NCBI GenBank assembly: GCA_013141115.1 | Contig: JABFRP010000004.1 | Coordinates: 248,001 to 312,000 of the forward strand | Direction: 5' to 3' | Origin: Ferruginibacter sp. | GTDB taxonomy: Bacteria > Bacteroidota > Bacteroidia > Chitinophagales > Chitinophagaceae | DNA: 64,000 nt | Part shown: positions 28,248-37,095 of the stretch, one piece after another | Layout: each line of letters starts with the position of its first letter | Position numbering within the stretch: position 1 is the first letter of the stretch | Notes under the pieces: model-generated | The model's input: only the letters and a program-made list of their open reading frames with translations | Told to the model about the DNA's origin: nothing | The model's database searches: none | Position numbers and translations under genes: made by a program

Positions 28248-28922
28248 TTAAGAATTCCTGCTGGGAGACGGCTTAATAACGACTTTCTTTTTCCTTTTAA
28301 CATTAAAATTATACCCAAAATGAAGGCCTGGTTGAATAAAGTAGTTAGGCCATTTTTTTTCTACTAATTTAAAAGATGCTGGAACATTATTTCTTACCGG
28401 CCAATAACTACATCCAATAGCTGGTTCAAAAAAGAACCGGTTTTTAAAAAACTTAAACTGGTAACCCAAATGGAAGTTCAGATATAACGTGTATCCATTC
28501 CCAATCTTTTTTTTATTCTCATCGATATATTTTTCAAAAGCATTTAATGCATAAACCGATGTATAGATTCCTTTCCACCAAAAACGTTGGTATCCTAATG
28601 TAGGTGCAAGTATCCGTGCATGTCCAGGATAGTTTTCTCCGGGTTTATCAAATGATGATGATCCAAAAGGGAGACCAATTGGAAACGAATAAATGGATCT
28701 TTTAAATTCAAAGGAAACAACATCTTTAGGTGTTATTCTATATCCTATATTTAATTGTACATACTCCGGGCTGTTTACTTTATCAAAATTTCCTAACATC
28801 AAGAGTGAACTCCCAATATACCACTTTCTGTAAGTACTGTCCTGTTTGGAATTTTGTGCATTCACCTGTAAACTGCTTGCCAACACAATGACAAGTCCAA
28901 TCCATAAATTTTTCTTTTGCAT
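28248..28922 (-). CDS. Secreted beta-barrel-like protein (paralog pair, member 2)
   Basis: A 224-residue paralog of the gene at 27527-28153. The start MQKKNLWIGLVIVLASSLQ is chosen because it aligns with the paralog's MQKKILFIGF. An upstream in-frame start at 28973 would place the promoter box (28952-28959) inside the gene. The signal peptide ends VNAQ. YVQLNIGYRITPKDVVSFEF, TLGYQRFWWKGIYTSVYALN and PGLHFGYNF mirror the paralog, followed by a basic tail (KRKKKVVIKPS) that the paralog lacks. It is probably a small outer membrane barrel of unknown role. Confidence 0.78.
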   Translation of the reverse strand: MQKKNLWIGLVIVLASSLQVNAQNSKQDSTYRKWYIGSSLLMLGNFDKVNSPEYVQLNIGYRITPKDVVSFEFKRSIYSFPIGLPFGSSSFDKPGENYPGHARILAPTLGYQRFWWKGIYTSVYALNAFEKYIDENKKKIGNGYTLYLNFHLGYQFKFFKNRFFFEPAIGCSYWPVRNNVPASFKLVEKKWPNYFIQPGLHFGYNFNVKRKKKVVIKPSPSRNS

Positions 28923-28951
28923 ATCTTTTCTTTTTATGTTAACCGATACTG

Positions 28952-28999
28952 CAAAAGTAGATTGGCGAGACACATAACTAGTTGACTTAAGTTAAGAAA
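28952..28999 (-). promoter_or_regulatory. Promoter and palindromic operator, beta-barrel gene 2
   Basis: TACTTTTG on the minus strand (28959-28952) with TTGACTTAAGTTAAGAAA on the plus strand (28982-28999). Spacing and flanks (GATTGGCGAGAxACATAACTAG) are nearly identical to the element at 28180-28228, so the promoter was duplicated with the gene. Confidence 0.7.
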
Positions 29000-29005
29000 T
29001 ACGTT

Positions 29006-29110
29006 TTAGCTCGTTCTTTCAAGAATTCTTGCTCTTAGTCTGCTTAATCATTCAGGTTTGATGCCTAAATAGCTCGCTGATTGCTGTTGTGGCACATGCT
29101 GAATAAGGTC
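29006..29110 (-). pseudogene. 3' remnant of a Crp/Fnr-family regulator
   Basis: The minus strand reads LIQHVPQQQSASYLGIKPE, a stop, then LSRLRARILERTS and a stop. This is the C-terminal helix-turn-helix of a Crp/Fnr regulator, as in IASYLGVKPESLSRIRNRI of the genes at 19972 and 20987, with Ser mutated to a stop codon. The upstream part is unreadable. It lies directly before the barrel genes that carry the shared palindrome. Confidence 0.75.
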
Positions 29111-29191
29111 CGTTTTTTTGCATTAAGTTCAGGTATTGTTGTTAAGGTGATGAAGTCTAAAACTCGTCAAAATTGATTTGTTGTTTACGAA

Positions 29192-29467
29192 GTGCAGGAG
29201 TTGTTGGGTATTTTCTTCATATCAGATGCAGGAAGCCATAAAAAAGTATCTATATTATTAGGACCTTATTCTTACTCATCGGCCATATTGTTTATAAACA
29301 CCATTCAAGACTATAAATTTGGACAATTAGTAGACGAACCAACTGGTGGGAAAAGTGGTCAGACAGGGGCAATTCAATTTTCTAAAATGCCAAATACAGG
29401 GTTAACAATGATTGTACCTCGATTTTATTTAGAAAGACCTAAAGGTGGAGGAGGTAGGAGCCTGTAA
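29192..29467 (+). pseudogene. C-terminal fragment of an S41-family peptidase
   Basis: A 91-codon open stretch without a convincing start. GPYSYSSAILFINTIQDYKF contains the SxSAI-type nucleophile segment of S41 proteases, followed by QLVDEPTGGKSGQTGAIQFS and LPNTGL-like sequence (MPNTGLTMIVPRFYLERP), which is the usual S41 C-terminal path. More than half of a normal S41 domain is missing, so it is a remnant. Confidence 0.7.
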
Positions 29468-29800
29468 AACCTGATATTGAATATTGTATGACAAGTTAAT
29501 CTCAGACGAATTGATAGATTTATTATTATAACGAAAATAAACGAACGTACAACAGCAAAAGTTTCGTTCGGTGACAAGCTCCCGAACGAACCAAGTTCGC
29601 TAGAAATTAAATTCCGTACACATTCTAATTAGCATTCCTAATAGACAAAATCAAGTATAATAACTAATTCCTCGACCTATAAAGAAAATGATAAAGAAAA
29701 CCTCTCCCACTTCAACAACAGCCAATGATCTAATAACATTTTTGTGGAAATAAAATAATTGGGTTACAAAAATTTAGCACCATTTTCTTAATTTTGATTG
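29468..29800. other. Gap with a 9-bp inverted repeat
   Basis: No gene was seen. A perfect inverted repeat, TTCGTTCGG (29563-29571) and CCGAACGAA (29582-29590), has a 10-base loop and no T-run, so it is not a typical terminator. TAATTTTG at 29789-29796 resembles a -7 box but lies only 5 bases before the next ATG. Confidence 0.5.
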
Positions 29801-30697
29801 ATGAAAAAAATATTGCACACTCTCTTTCAACCCTATCCTTATAAACATTCCCAGGAAAAATTATTAAAACAAACAGCTTTCATCTTCCTTGTTATTTTTT
29901 TATTTCTTTTCTTGTTTAGCCCATTTAATGTAAATGAAAGTGAGCTAAAATATAACTACTCTATTATTTGCTTAATTCATGCGCTTAATGGAGCTGTTAT
30001 TTATCTGATTTTTTTTACATTGTATAATAAACTTGCAAGGCCAGTAGATAATGAAGAAAACTGGACTGGAATAAAAGCAATCCTACTTATTGCAATATTC
30101 TTGTTAATGATTGGGTTTGGAAGCTTCCTTTTACGTCCAGTACTTTATACAACCGCAAATAATTTTTCCTGGCATTATTTTTTTCAGGAAACCTTTAATA
30201 CTTTTTTAGCTGGCACATTAGTTTCTGCTTTCTTTATCTTACTTAATTATCGCAGACTTTTGAAAGAAAACCAGGATAGTTTGGCTGATTTAGAAAAAAA
30301 AATGGAAAGCAATGAAATAATAGAAGACAAGAATGTGCCCGGTAAAGTAAGTAAACCAGTAAGTGTTATAATTGAAAATGAAGTGCTTGAACTTAATCCC
30401 GATGAATTTATTTTTGCCAAATCTGATGGTAATTATGTAACCTTTTATTTCAACAAAAAAGCTACAATAGTTAAACTACTTAAGCGAATATCTTTAAAGA
30501 GTGTAGAAGAACAAATAGACGAAAACGCTTTATATTTCATTAAAACCCACAGAGCATATCTGGTAAATATTAAACACATCACTAAAATGACCGGCAATGC
30601 TCAGGGATATCAACTTTTTTTTGAAATGATTGATTTCCCGGTTCCCGTATCCAGAGCTTTACTGCCCCGGTTTAAGCAAGTGATGGAAGGTAAATAG
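29801..30697 (+). CDS. Membrane-anchored LytTR-domain transcriptional regulator
   Basis: A 298-residue protein with four membrane helices (about 25-45, 60-80, 95-115, 140-160). A short charged coiled linker follows (NQDSLADLEKKMESNEII), then a C-terminal LytTR DNA-binding domain with DEFIFAKSDGNYVTFYF and YFIKTHRAYLVNIKHITKMTG. There is no receiver domain, so the membrane part itself probably senses the signal. The ATG at 29801 is used. The flavin oxidase gene follows about 130 bases downstream and is the most likely neighbour target, by position only. Confidence 0.88.
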   Translation: MKKILHTLFQPYPYKHSQEKLLKQTAFIFLVIFLFLFLFSPFNVNESELKYNYSIICLIHALNGAVIYLIFFTLYNKLARPVDNEENWTGIKAILLIAIFLLMIGFGSFLLRPVLYTTANNFSWHYFFQETFNTFLAGTLVSAFFILLNYRRLLKENQDSLADLEKKMESNEIIEDKNVPGKVSKPVSVIIENEVLELNPDEFIFAKSDGNYVTFYFNKKATIVKLLKRISLKSVEEQIDENALYFIKTHRAYLVNIKHITKMTGNAQGYQLFFEMIDFPVPVSRALLPRFKQVMEGK

Positions 30698-30830
30698 TTT
30701 GTTTTTTGCCCCAAACTTTGTTTCTCATCACAAAAACTTGCTGATTGCCCCATATTTTTAATGCCCTTTGACAAGTTCAATAGCTTTGCTTTTCAATGTC
30801 ACAAGTATCAATTCAAAAGCAACTATTATA

Positions 30831-32660
30831 ATGTCATTAAGCAGAAGAAAGTTTTTAAAAGGTGCAATGTTATTACCTTCACTTGCAACAGGAAGTTCTC
30901 TTTTGCTAGCGTCACCTAAGAATATTTTTGAACAATCAAAAAAAAATAAACGAGTTCGCCCAACAGATTTACGGTGGCCTTCGTTGGAAAAATGGAATCA
31001 ATTGAAAGTCGCCGTAAACGGCAATCTCATAAAAATTGAATCGCCAGTAAACATCTGTAAAACAAACGCAGATAAAGAAACCTGTACAGATTTCTTTAAA
31101 AGTTTAAAAAACCCTTATTTTATTGGGGATAGCCCGGCACTTACACAAACTTCAGGCTATGAAGGAGCATGGCAAAGTGAACCCAGTGTTTATGCAGTAG
31201 CCGCTACTTGTACTGCGGATGTGGTTGCTGCCGTTAATTTTGCCCGAGACCATAATTTACGATTGGTTGTAAAAGGTGGAGGGCATAGTTATCAGGGAAC
31301 ATCCAACGCTCCTGATTCCCTGCTTATCTGGACGAGAAAGATGAAAAAAATTGAATTGCATGACAAATTTGTACCACTAGATTGTGAAGGAAAGCAAGAA
31401 CCACAACCGGCGGTAAGTATAGAAGCCGGTGCTATGTGGATGCAGGCTTATGATGCAGTAACTACCAAGGGTGGCAGGTATGTACAAGGTGGCGGTTGTG
31501 CTACTGTGGGGGTAGCTGGTCTTATACAAAGTGGGGGCTTTGGTAGTTTTTCAAAAACTTATGGCTTGGCATCTGCTGCATTATTGGAAGCCGAAATTGT
31601 AACATCCGATGGAGTTGCAAAAATTGTAAACGCCGCTAAATACCCTGATTTGTTTTGGGCTTTAAAAGGCGGTGGTGGCGGTAGTTTTGGCGTGGTTACA
31701 AAAGTGGTTTTAAGAACAAGGGAATTACCAAAAAGTTTTGGTGCTGCATTTGGAAGCATTAAAGCAACAGATGATAAGGCATTTAAAAGTTTAATACATC
31801 AAATATTAAGTCATTACAAGAAAAACCTTTTTAATCCGAACTGGGGCGAATCCATTTCGTTTCACTCCGATAATTCTATTAATATTAATATGGTATTTAG
31901 CGGCCTCACACAAAAGCAGGCAAAAGAAGCATGGCAGGAACTGGAACAATGGATAACCGAATCTCCGCAAAGTTATTCATTTGAAAAGCCGTTAACCATT
32001 ATTGAAATCCCAGCTAAATATTTGTGGAATAATTCTTTCCTGAGAAAATATGCAGCTACCAGTATTGGAGTAGATGAAAGGCCACAGGCCCCCGCAGAAA
32101 ATATTTATTGGGCAGCGGATAAACAGCAATCAGGACAATTCTTGTATGGCTATCATTCAACCTGGTTACCAGCATCCTTACTACAGGAAAGTAAACAAGC
32201 TGACCTAGCTAACGCAATATTTTTAGCCAGTCGTAAATGGTCTTTAGCATTACATTTTAATAAAGGATTGGCTGGAGCAAATCCTGAAGAAATTGCTGCT
32301 GCAGAAGATACCGCTATAAATCCTGCTGTACTAACAGCATTTGCATTGCTTATAATTGGTGGAGAAAGTGAACCTGCTTTTAAAGGGATAGCTGGATATG
32401 AGCCTGATAAGAATGGTCACGAAAAAGCAGAACAAATTAATAAGGCTATGAATGAAATAAATAAAGTTGTGCCCAATACAGGTTCGTATGTAGCAGAAAG
32501 TAATTTCTTTCAAAAAAATTGGCAAGTATCTTTTTGGGGAACTAATTACAAAAAATTAGTTGCTGTAAAAACGAAATATGATGCTGAAGGTTTGTTTTTT
32601 GTACATCATGGCGTTGGTACTGAAAATTGGAGTGCAGATGGGTTTACACAGTTATATTAA
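30831..32660 (+). CDS. Tat-exported bicovalent FAD-linked oxidase (BBE-like)
   Basis: A 609-residue oxidoreductase. The start at 30831 gives a Tat signal, SRRKFLKGAMLLPSLATGSS; earlier in-frame codons add nothing useful. The FAD_binding_4 domain has VVKGGGHSYQGTSN, whose His is the usual 8-alpha-N1-histidyl flavin site. VQGGGCATVGVAGLIQSGGF has the Cys expected for a second 6-S-cysteinyl link. LFWALKGGGGGSFGVVTKV follows, and a BBE-type C-terminus ends NWSADGFTQLY-like. Such enzymes oxidise sugars or alkaloid-like alcohols with O2 and are folded before export to the periplasm. The substrate is unknown. The gene lies next to a LytTR regulator. Confidence 0.9.
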   Translation: MSLSRRKFLKGAMLLPSLATGSSLLLASPKNIFEQSKKNKRVRPTDLRWPSLEKWNQLKVAVNGNLIKIESPVNICKTNADKETCTDFFKSLKNPYFIGDSPALTQTSGYEGAWQSEPSVYAVAATCTADVVAAVNFARDHNLRLVVKGGGHSYQGTSNAPDSLLIWTRKMKKIELHDKFVPLDCEGKQEPQPAVSIEAGAMWMQAYDAVTTKGGRYVQGGGCATVGVAGLIQSGGFGSFSKTYGLASAALLEAEIVTSDGVAKIVNAAKYPDLFWALKGGGGGSFGVVTKVVLRTRELPKSFGAAFGSIKATDDKAFKSLIHQILSHYKKNLFNPNWGESISFHSDNSININMVFSGLTQKQAKEAWQELEQWITESPQSYSFEKPLTIIEIPAKYLWNNSFLRKYAATSIGVDERPQAPAENIYWAADKQQSGQFLYGYHSTWLPASLLQESKQADLANAIFLASRKWSLALHFNKGLAGANPEEIAAAEDTAINPAVLTAFALLIIGGESEPAFKGIAGYEPDKNGHEKAEQINKAMNEINKVVPNTGSYVAESNFFQKNWQVSFWGTNYKKLVAVKTKYDAEGLFFVHHGVGTENWSADGFTQLY

Positions 32661-32866
32661 TTTAATGCGACTTTTATTTGGTTAAAGCTAAATTATTTAT
32701 CACAATAAAAGTGTGCCAATGTGCATTGCAACGCATTGGGATAGTGACAGAACCGAAGGGCTTGAGTATTACAGGAATCAAGGAATTTAAACTTACACAA
32801 CTTTATTGATAGATTAAAATAGTAAAAAAACTTAAAAAGAAAAGTCAAGGCAATAACAACTAAAAA

Positions 32867-34396
32867 ATGTTTAAAAACAAAATAAACTTAATTATACTTT
32901 TCTTTTGTGTTCTCAATTTGACACTCCATATAATTGCAGACTTTAATTCAGGTTTTCAAGGAGACGAATTATTACATATTGAAACAGGTAATCATTTAGC
33001 TTTTGGTTACATGGAATTTCCGCCAGTAATTGGTTGGTTGGCATTTATTCAAAACCCGTTTCATTCTAACTCGGTTTTTGTAAATCATATTTTCTGTCAT
33101 ATTGCTTCAACAATAATTTTGATTTTGGCGGCATTGACAACAATTACATTAGGTGGAAAGTCAAAAGCAGTTTTCATTATCTTACTGTGTATTTCTGTAA
33201 TGCCAGCAAGAGCTTATCAATTGTTTCAACCAGTTGTTTTTACTCATCTTTTTTGGCTTCTATCTTTTTATCAGTTTGTAAGGTTTAGTAAAACCCTTGG
33301 CAAAAAATATCTACTTTATCTTACAATTAGCTTAGCATTTGGCTTTCTTACAAAATTTGATATCTTATTTTTTATTGCAGGTCTTACGAGTTTGCTTTTT
33401 TTTAAACGAACTCAAAAAGTAATATTAACGAACTCAATTAGGAAATATATTTTGATATTCCTTTTAATTATCAGTCCTAATTTATGGTGGCAATACCAAC
33501 ATCATTTCCCTGTATTAAATATGTTTTCACTTCTGTATAAAACACAGTTAGATAAACTTACAATTTCAGGAGTTTTAAAAGACTTAATTATTATGCTAAA
33601 TCCATTAACGATATTTATTTGGGTTGGCGGATTTTTCTTTATGTTCAGTAAAAAATTTCCTGAATTCCTCCGACCAATAGCTGTATCTATATTCATTTCA
33701 ATCCTATTATTTGCATTTACAAAAAGTAAAGCCTATTATTTTATTCCTGCAATGCTTACATTATTAATGTTTGGAAGTATTTGGTTTGAACAAAATGTTT
33801 TATCCAAAAGAAAGTGGGTACTTTATCCTGCAACAATTTTATTAATTGCGTCAGGGATTCTATTTGCACCTTTTGGTTTATCATTGCTACCGTTAGATAG
33901 TTTTGTGAAATTTGCAAAACTTAAAATGAAAAATGAACGTTTTCAAAATGAACGTTTTCAGGTTGATTGCCAGGAATATTTTGCACAAACAAAATGGAAA
34001 AATACACTTACAGCACTTAAAACCGTTTACGACAGTTTGCCACAAACTGAAAAACAAACTTGTATGATTTGGGGTAAGCATTACAGCCAGGCAGGTGGAG
34101 TAAACTTATATAGAGCAGACTACGGACTTCCAAAAGCATTTTCTTATCACGGAAGTTTTTACTTGTGGACACCTGAAAGTGGAGCAATTCCAACAACTGT
34201 AATTGCATTTACAAATGGCGAGGCAGAAATAGATTTTTTCCAAGATTTTTTTAGTTCGGTCGTTGCTGTAAAAAAAATTTATAATCCTTATTCAAGTTTT
34301 GACAAAGACCTGTATCAGACAATTTTTATTTGCAAAGAACCAAAACAGGATTTTGCAAGTTTACGGGCAGCATTTAAAGACCGGGTTTTTGAATAG
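32867..34396 (+). CDS. GT39/ArnT-like membrane glycosyltransferase
   Basis: A 509-residue protein with about ten to eleven membrane helices in the first 350 residues and a soluble C-terminal domain. The first loop carries GFQGDELLHIETGNHLAFGY, where the Asp-Glu pair matches the catalytic acidic motif of the PMT/ArnT (GT39-like) family, followed by MEFPPVIGWLA. Such enzymes move a sugar from a polyprenyl phosphate carrier to a lipid or protein on the outer face of the inner membrane. Residues 355-365 contain a tandem NERFQ repeat from a 15-bp DNA duplication (33930-33959). No pathway partners are adjacent. Confidence 0.85.
   Translation: MFKNKINLIILFFCVLNLTLHIIADFNSGFQGDELLHIETGNHLAFGYMEFPPVIGWLAFIQNPFHSNSVFVNHIFCHIASTIILILAALTTITLGGKSKAVFIILLCISVMPARAYQLFQPVVFTHLFWLLSFYQFVRFSKTLGKKYLLYLTISLAFGFLTKFDILFFIAGLTSLLFFKRTQKVILTNSIRKYILIFLLIISPNLWWQYQHHFPVLNMFSLLYKTQLDKLTISGVLKDLIIMLNPLTIFIWVGGFFFMFSKKFPEFLRPIAVSIFISILLFAFTKSKAYYFIPAMLTLLMFGSIWFEQNVLSKRKWVLYPATILLIASGILFAPFGLSLLPLDSFVKFAKLKMKNERFQNERFQVDCQEYFAQTKWKNTLTALKTVYDSLPQTEKQTCMIWGKHYSQAGGVNLYRADYGLPKAFSYHGSFYLWTPESGAIPTTVIAFTNGEAEIDFFQDFFSSVVAVKKIYNPYSSFDKDLYQTIFICKEPKQDFASLRAAFKDRVFE
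33930..33959 (+). repeat. Two perfect 15-bp tandem repeats inside the glycosyltransferase gene
   Basis: AAAATGAACGTTTTC occurs twice head to tail and encodes KNERFQNERFQ at the start of the soluble C-terminal domain. The unit length keeps the reading frame. Confidence 0.9.
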
Positions 34397-34576
34397 ACAA
34401 ACCGAGAATGAATACAAATCAAAAGCCCATCAAATCGAGCCATCCGTATACTGTAATCGGTTGTTTATAGATCACTAAACTTAGATATACTAAAATTATT
34501 TATCCTTGTTCATTCATATATTCAGTTAGAAGTAAGGCGTAGATAAGCGAAGTAAAAAAAATGAAATTATAGAGTT

Positions 34577-34767
34577 ATGACAAAAAAAATCAGGTTTGTA
34601 GCATTGTCTGTTTTTGCGAATTGATTGGATTGTTTCCATCTATATAGTTTTTTAGCAGGTAAGATTCGTTTTAGATAACACAGAATGTCTTATCAAAATG
34701 GTACTTATATTATCTGATTGGACTAGTCGGTTATTTAGTGAATTATATTTTTGTAAAACCGAAGTAG
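34577..34767 (+). pseudogene. Decayed small membrane protein
   Basis: MTKKIRFVALSVFAN followed by a stop, then LIGLFPSI, stops, and finally YYLIGLVGYLVNYIFVKPK before a stop. The hydrophobic content suggests a broken protein with two or three membrane helices. The remaining parts of the 600-base gap (34397-35001) hold no recognisable gene. Confidence 0.35.
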
Positions 34768-35001
34768 ATAGCCTGAATAATACCCGTTGTATGGCATATA
34801 TAACTATACTCAGGGAGATGTTGTAAGATATAGTATGAGAGGGTTGGTAGTTATTCGACTTGCTTAGCTGTGGTACGTGTAGAGTTCGAACTCTGGTTTA
34901 GAATTAATTTAAAAAGGTTTGTAACAAGTGCTTGATTTTTTTTACGGCTATGACAGGAACCTGATATACTTGTTGCAAGTTTAATTATTAAAGCAAATAA
35001 C

Positions 35002-35418
35002 ATGAAAAAGTATTTAAAAAATGCAAGTTTAGTTCTCCTGCCGGCTTTGTTTATTTTTAGTTCATGTAACAAAGAAAATAACAATACAGGAGGTACAAAT
35101 TCAAGGGTTGTAAAGTATGAAATTACCGGAAACTTTACCGGGAAGCTTACAGTTATTTACAACGACAATGTAAACGGGAATATAGTTATAAATAATGTTG
35201 CGTTACCCTTTTTAAAGGATACAACCTACCCGGCTAACATTACAGGGATTGGTATTGGTGGGCAGGCAAGCATACCTGGAGTGGCTGGCCAAACTGCCAC
35301 TATGAAGATATACTCAGGTGGTAATGTTGTAAAAACGGTTTCTGCCACTGCTGGTTCATTAGGCGAGTTGGTATTACCTGCAGTTGCGTATAATTTTAAA
35401 TCTATTGCGGTAATGTAG
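35002..35418 (+). CDS. Small MmpS-like lipoprotein (paralog)
   Basis: A 138-residue lipoprotein with lipobox IFSSC, then a Asn/Gly-rich linker and a single beta domain: RVVKYEITGNFTGKLTVIYN, NNVALPFLKDTTYPANITGI and TATMKIYSGGNVVKTVSATA. It is about half identical to the protein at 7344-7745 and close to the broken copy at 48333-48606. The LP(F/W)xK and final G-rich strand recall the MmpS accessory fold. The role is unknown. An ATTAGCGGTAAT motif follows the stop at 35421. Confidence 0.7.
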   Translation: MKKYLKNASLVLLPALFIFSSCNKENNNTGGTNSRVVKYEITGNFTGKLTVIYNDNVNGNIVINNVALPFLKDTTYPANITGIGIGGQASIPGVAGQTATMKIYSGGNVVKTVSATAGSLGELVLPAVAYNFKSIAVM

Positions 35419-35420
35419 CA

Positions 35421-35430
35421 ATTAGCGGTA
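35421..35430 (+). repeat. ATTAGCGGTA motif (reverse orientation)
   Basis: It lies 2 bases after the MmpS-like stop and is the reverse complement of TACCGCTAAT, which is found in the forward sense at 43921 and 57247. Confidence 0.4.
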
Positions 35431-35462
35431 ATCGTTTAAAAATGAAACACCAAAAAATAAAA

Positions 35463-36134
35463 ATGAAGGAGAATATTTTTCAAAAAGTAGATATCTATAT
35501 CAGTAATTTATTAGCTCCGGAAGATAAAGCACTAACTGATGTGATTAAATCGCTGGACGATGCAAATATTCCCCAAATGAGTGTATCAGCAAATCATGGT
35601 AAATTTTTACAAATTCTTATGATTTGTTGTAATGCGAAAAGAGTTTTAGAATTAGGAACCTTAGGAGGTTACAGTACAATTTGGATGGCAAGAGCGCTAC
35701 CAGACAATGGGAAGTTAATTACTTTAGAAGTTAACAAGAGTTATGCAGATGTAGCAAGGAAAAATATTGAAAATGCAGGGCTAACGCATAAAGTAGAAAT
35801 GAAAATTGGTAAGGCGATAGATATTTTAGCAAATCTTATTTCCCAAAACGAAGAACCATTTGATTTTATAATTATAGATGCTGACAAACCGCCATACTTA
35901 GAATATTTTGAATATGCAGTTAAACTTTCCCACCAAGGTACAATCATTGTGTGTGACAATGTAGTAAGAGAAGGAAAAATACTTGATATAAAAAGTTCAG
36001 ACGAAAGGCTAATTGGTGTTCAACGTTTAAACGAAAGTTTAAAAGAAAATAAAAACGTTACTGCCACAATTTTGCAAACGGTTGGCGTAAAAGAACATGA
36101 TGGAATGGTAATTGCGGTTGTAAATCAGAATTAA
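35463..36134 (+). CDS. Class I SAM-dependent O-methyltransferase (methyltransf_3 family)
   Basis: A 223-residue enzyme from the second ATG (the first, 35442, adds seven residues). VLELGTLGGYSTIWMARALP is the SAM-binding motif I, KLITLEVNKSYADVARKNIE is motif II, FDFIIIDADKPPYLEYF carries the metal-binding Asp residues, and IIVCDNVVREGKI is the Asp-Asn pair that follows. This is the divalent-cation-dependent O-methyltransferase type (COMT/caffeoyl-CoA OMT-like), acting on catechol-like or small phenolic substrates in the cytoplasm. The true substrate is unknown. No pathway genes are adjacent. Confidence 0.9.
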   Translation: MKENIFQKVDIYISNLLAPEDKALTDVIKSLDDANIPQMSVSANHGKFLQILMICCNAKRVLELGTLGGYSTIWMARALPDNGKLITLEVNKSYADVARKNIENAGLTHKVEMKIGKAIDILANLISQNEEPFDFIIIDADKPPYLEYFEYAVKLSHQGTIIVCDNVVREGKILDIKSSDERLIGVQRLNESLKENKNVTATILQTVGVKEHDGMVIAVVNQN

Positions 36135-36142
36135 AAAGTAAA

Positions 36143-36268
36143 GTGAAACCAGGGCTATTGCTAAAGTCTTTGCAAAAGCAGGGTTTGGAAATCAATGAGT
36201 CCCATACCTTCGTAAATACTCGAACATTAGCAGCAAAAAGAATTCTATTTGCAATATTAAAAAGTTAA
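36143..36268 (+). pseudogene. Short 3' gene fragment of unknown family
   Basis: Forty-one in-frame codons to a TAA, without a start: KPGLLLKSLQKQGLEINESH followed by TFVNTRTLAAKRILFAILKS. It reads like the C-terminus of a globular enzyme but was not recognised. It lies between the methyltransferase and the AraC gene. Confidence 0.4.
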
Positions 36269-36279
36269 ATGAACTGCGA

Positions 36280-37032
36280 ATGATTGATTTTATTGAAGAA
36301 AATAGCCATTTTCGACTCTCAAAAGCCATTTACAAAAGTGGACATAGATTTAAACCGCATAGCCATAAGGACACTGCTATCAGTATTGTATTAAATGGTA
36401 TAGTGCATGAAGAAGTGGATAATAAACTGGAGGTGGGAAGGAGTGCCGTAACTATTATTAAGCCTGCTGAAATTGTTCACCAAAATATTTTTACTGAAGA
36501 TTGTACAATACTCTGCTTATACCTTAAAGATATTCAGACAAAAAAACTAAAGCACAATGAAATACTTGCAGAATGGGCTTGGATGAATGGATTAAATTGT
36601 ATTCCATACTTTACAAAGATTTTACAAAGCAAAACTGAAAAACAAATTCACGAAAACATAGCTGAATTATTGCGGTATATTTCATTTTGCAAAATGGATA
36701 CTACTGTTACCAAAATACCCGATTGGCTGGCAGACGCAAAAGAATACATTGATACTTACTATGATGAGCCTGTAAATGTTACCGAATTAGCTAAAAAATA
36801 CAAAGTGCACCGTGTTTATTTGGCAAGAGTTTTTCAAAAGTATTTCGGCCAAAATATTAAGTCTTATTTAAAGGCATTACGCATACATCATTCCGTTGCA
36901 TCGCTTATCAATGGATGCAGTATTAATGATACCGCTTTTATTAATGGTTTTAGTGACCAAAGCCATTTGCAAAGAAATTTTAAACAAGAACTTGAGCAAA
37001 CTCCGTTAGGGTTTAGGAGTTTATTTAAGTAA
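36280..37032 (+). CDS. AraC-family transcriptional regulator with cupin-like sensor
   Basis: A 250-residue cytoplasmic regulator. The N-terminal AraC-binding (cupin) part has HRFKPHSHKDTAISIVLNG and IIKPAEIVHQN. The C-terminal AraC domain has EPVNVTELAKKYKVHRVYLARVF (first helix-turn-helix) and DTAFINGFSDQSHLQRNFKQE, ending QTPLGFRS (second). The His-rich cupin segment may bind a small ligand or metal. The serine hydrolase gene starts 63 bases downstream in the same direction and is a possible target. Confidence 0.9.
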   Translation: MIDFIEENSHFRLSKAIYKSGHRFKPHSHKDTAISIVLNGIVHEEVDNKLEVGRSAVTIIKPAEIVHQNIFTEDCTILCLYLKDIQTKKLKHNEILAEWAWMNGLNCIPYFTKILQSKTEKQIHENIAELLRYISFCKMDTTVTKIPDWLADAKEYIDTYYDEPVNVTELAKKYKVHRVYLARVFQKYFGQNIKSYLKALRIHHSVASLINGCSINDTAFINGFSDQSHLQRNFKQELEQTPLGFRSLFK

Positions 37033-37095
37033 AGGTTTCATTTGTTCAATCCTTTTAAAAATGATTATAATAGCTTTGGTTTAAAGTATAAAAAC

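Noticed and set aside
34850-34915. tRNA T-arm-like palindrome AGAGTTCGAACTCT
   Set aside because: No anticodon arm, D-arm or acceptor stem could be built around it, so it is most likely a chance palindrome.
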